From positions 1 to 34,634 of the forward strand of contig JAAZBL010000469.1 of assembly GCA_012513825.1 (NCBI GenBank): a DNA stretch of 34,634 bases. The letters are read 5' to 3'. Each line of letters starts with the position of its first letter. Position 1 is the stretch's first letter. This stretch comes from Limnobacter sp. GTDB taxonomy: Bacteria > Pseudomonadota > Gammaproteobacteria > Burkholderiales > Burkholderiaceae_E. Below are positions 33,282 through 34,634 of this stretch, piece by piece. The position numbers and the translations under genes are program-made. The notes beneath the pieces were generated by a model. That model worked only from the letters and a program-made list of their open reading frames with translations, was not told where the DNA came from and did no database searches.

Positions 33282-33689
33282 TCAGCCCTTCGGCGTCAGC
33301 AACTCGAGCACGCGCTCCGGCGGCCGGCCGATCACCGCGCGGTCGCCGCGAACGAAGATCGGGCGCTCGATCAGCCGCGGATGCCTGCTCATCGCCTCGA
33401 TCAGCGCATCGTCGTCGAGCGAGGGATCGTCGAGCTTCAGGTCGCGGTACTCGGCCTCGCCGGTGCGCAGCAGGCTGCGTGCCGGCAGGCCGAGCAGGCG
33501 CAGGATCTCGCGCAGCTCGGCGGGCTTGGGCGGCTGGTCGAGGTAGCGCACGATCTCCGGCCTCACGCCGCGCTCGGTCAGCAGTTCGAGCGCGCCGCGC
33601 GACTTCGAGCAACGCGGGTTGTGGAAAAGCGTGCCCTGTGCCGACGGGTCGCCGCTCGTCTTGCCTGCGGTCTTGTCGTCTTTGCTCAT
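33282..33689 (-). CDS. arsC: arsenate reductase, glutaredoxin-dependent ArsC family
   Basis: The 135-residue protein has the ArsC/Spx thioredoxin-like fold with active-site loop FHNPRCSKSRGAL (Cys27), followed by RYLDQPPKPAELREIL and RPIFVRGDRAVIGRPPERVL, which supplies the arsenate-binding Arg residues. It reduces arsenate to arsenite with glutathione and glutaredoxin. The N-terminus has about 15 extra polar residues (MSKDDKTAGKTSGDPSAQG) compared with E. coli ArsC. No arsR or arsB lies nearby, so it may be a housekeeping arsenate reductase rather than part of an ars operon. It begins 4 bases after the stop of a serine hydrolase, so the two are co-transcribed. GAGG precedes the ATG. Confidence 0.92.
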   Translation of the reverse strand: MSKDDKTAGKTSGDPSAQGTLFHNPRCSKSRGALELLTERGVRPEIVRYLDQPPKPAELREILRLLGLPARSLLRTGEAEYRDLKLDDPSLDDDALIEAMSRHPRLIERPIFVRGDRAVIGRPPERVLELLTPKG

Positions 33690-33693
33690 TGCC

Positions 33694-34634
33694 TCACCTC
33701 TCGGCCTCGTCGAGCAGGAACTGGACGGTGCGCCGGAACTCCATTCGCGACAGCATCCGCGAGCGCATGTTGGCGCTGAGCTGGATCGCGAACCAGCGCT
33801 CGCGGGGCTGCAGCCAGAGTACGGTGCCGCAGATGCCGAACCACGTCAGTTCGCCCGCGCGCGAAGGCGTCGCGCAGGCGCCCCAGTCGAGCCGCACGGC
33901 GAAACCGAGTCCGAAGCCGAATCCGGGTCCGGTGAAGCCGGCAGGCCCCGGAACCATCGGGTCGAGCTGATCCGAGAACATCTGTCGCAGGCTGGCGTCG
34001 GACAGGAAGCGGCGGCCCCCGGCCAGCCCGCCATCGACCAGCATCCGGGCGAAGCGGACGTAGTCGGCCATCGACGAGACCAGCCCGCCGCCGCCGCTGT
34101 GCATCGGCGTACCGCGTTGCTGGGCGAGCGCGTACTTGTCGTCGAAGCCGCGCCAGCCGCGATCGTCGTCGAAACCGCGCACGAGCCGCGCGGCGGCATC
34201 GGCCGGCACCTCGAAACCGGTGTCGCGCATGCCGAGCGGATCGAGCAGCGCTTCGCGCAGCGCGTCGCCCAGCCGCATGCCGGTAATCCGCTCGATGACG
34301 AGGCCGAGCACGTCGGTCGAGAAGCCGTAGCCGAAGCGCGTTCCGGGCTCGAAGGCCAGCGGCAGCGCCGCAAGTTCGGCGAGCAGCGCGTCGGGCGCCA
34401 GCAGCGGCAGCCGGCCGTCGATGTCGGCGGCGAGCGCGGCTCCGCGCACGGACGGGTCGCCGATCTCGCCGGCGTAGGCGAAGCCGGACGTATGCCGCAA
34501 CAGGTCGCGGATCGTCGGCGCTCGCTGCGGTGGGCGGCCCGAGCCGAGCTTCAGCGCCGCGAGCTCGGGCAGTCGCTGCGAAACCGGCTCGTCGAGCGCC
34601 AGGCGTCCCTGTTCGACGAGCATCAGCGCCAGCA
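33694..34634 (-). CDS. serine hydrolase, beta-lactamase family (N-terminus outside window)
   Basis: At least 312 residues are visible and the frame runs off the right edge, so the N-terminal part with the Ser-x-x-Lys motif is missing. LVEQGRLALDEPVSQRLPEL, IRDLLRHTSGFAYAG, FGYGFSTDVLG (catalytic Tyr region) and MHSGGGGLVSSMADYVRFAR identify the class C beta-lactamase/esterase fold. It is a paralogue of the protein at 4324-5493, with LVEQGRLALDEP identical in both, though the rest has diverged. It precedes arsC by 4 bases in one operon. The substrate is unknown. Confidence 0.88.
   Translation of the reverse strand, partial: LALMLVEQGRLALDEPVSQRLPELAALKLGSGRPPQRAPTIRDLLRHTSGFAYAGEIGDPSVRGAALAADIDGRLPLLAPDALLAELAALPLAFEPGTRFGYGFSTDVLGLVIERITGMRLGDALREALLDPLGMRDTGFEVPADAAARLVRGFDDDRGWRGFDDKYALAQQRGTPMHSGGGGLVSSMADYVRFARMLVDGGLAGGRRFLSDASLRQMFSDQLDPMVPGPAGFTGPGFGFGLGFAVRLDWGACATPSRAGELTWFGICGTVLWLQPRERWFAIQLSANMRSRMLSRMEFRRTVQFLLDEAER

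Overview
The window is about 34.6 kb of very GC-rich DNA with dense, short-spaced genes on both strands. Gene content (HisC, YaeQ, EttA, glutaredoxin-type ArsC, Ugp-like permeases, several two-component systems, UPF0149/SEC-C protein) and codon use suggest a betaproteobacterium, probably Burkholderiales. This is inference: no rRNA or other phylogenetic marker is present. I saw no tRNA, rRNA, insertion sequence, prophage or CRISPR array. No gene-free stretch exceeds about 280 bases.

Layout. 1-2173: tail of a carbohydrate/glycerol-phosphate type ABC importer operon (two permeases) followed by an endonuclease/exonuclease/phosphatase-fold enzyme. 2214-4311: hisC (minus) diverging from a solitary ParA-type ATPase, with a 15-bp tandem repeat between them. 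4324-7010, all minus: a serine hydrolase of the beta-lactamase fold, a TerB-like protein and a 3-hydroxyisobutyrate-dehydrogenase-like enzyme. 7064-15726, all minus: a NarL-type response regulator, a hybrid histidine kinase and a 2046-residue fusion of a GMC/cholesterol-oxidase-like flavoenzyme, an alpha/beta hydrolase and a PhoD-like phosphatase. A LuxR-type regulator (15987-16823) diverges from this operon.

17022-19678: MFS transporter, small membrane protein, quinone-reductase-like enzyme. 19779-22900: a Cpx-like module made of an EnvZ/CpxA-type kinase, an OmpR-type regulator and a divergent Spy/CpxP-like periplasmic protein; the shared intergenic region holds a perfect GTAAA-N5-GTAAA site. 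23014-25292: yaeQ, an SDR dehydrogenase and a UPF0149/SEC-C protein. 25315-29172: the PdsR/PdsS pair of the 'proteobacterial dedicated sortase system', flanked by a small membrane protein and a small secreted protein, with no sortase in view. 29415-34634: amidase, CHRD-domain secreted protein, ettA, arsC and a second beta-lactamase-fold hydrolase cut by the window end.

The two most unusual items are the three-enzyme fusion, which carries an in-frame 15-bp minisatellite and overlaps its own sensor kinase gene, and the PdsRS pair without a nearby sortase. A recurrent feature is a -10-like hexamer only 6-7 bases from the ATG of three genes, which suggests leaderless transcripts.
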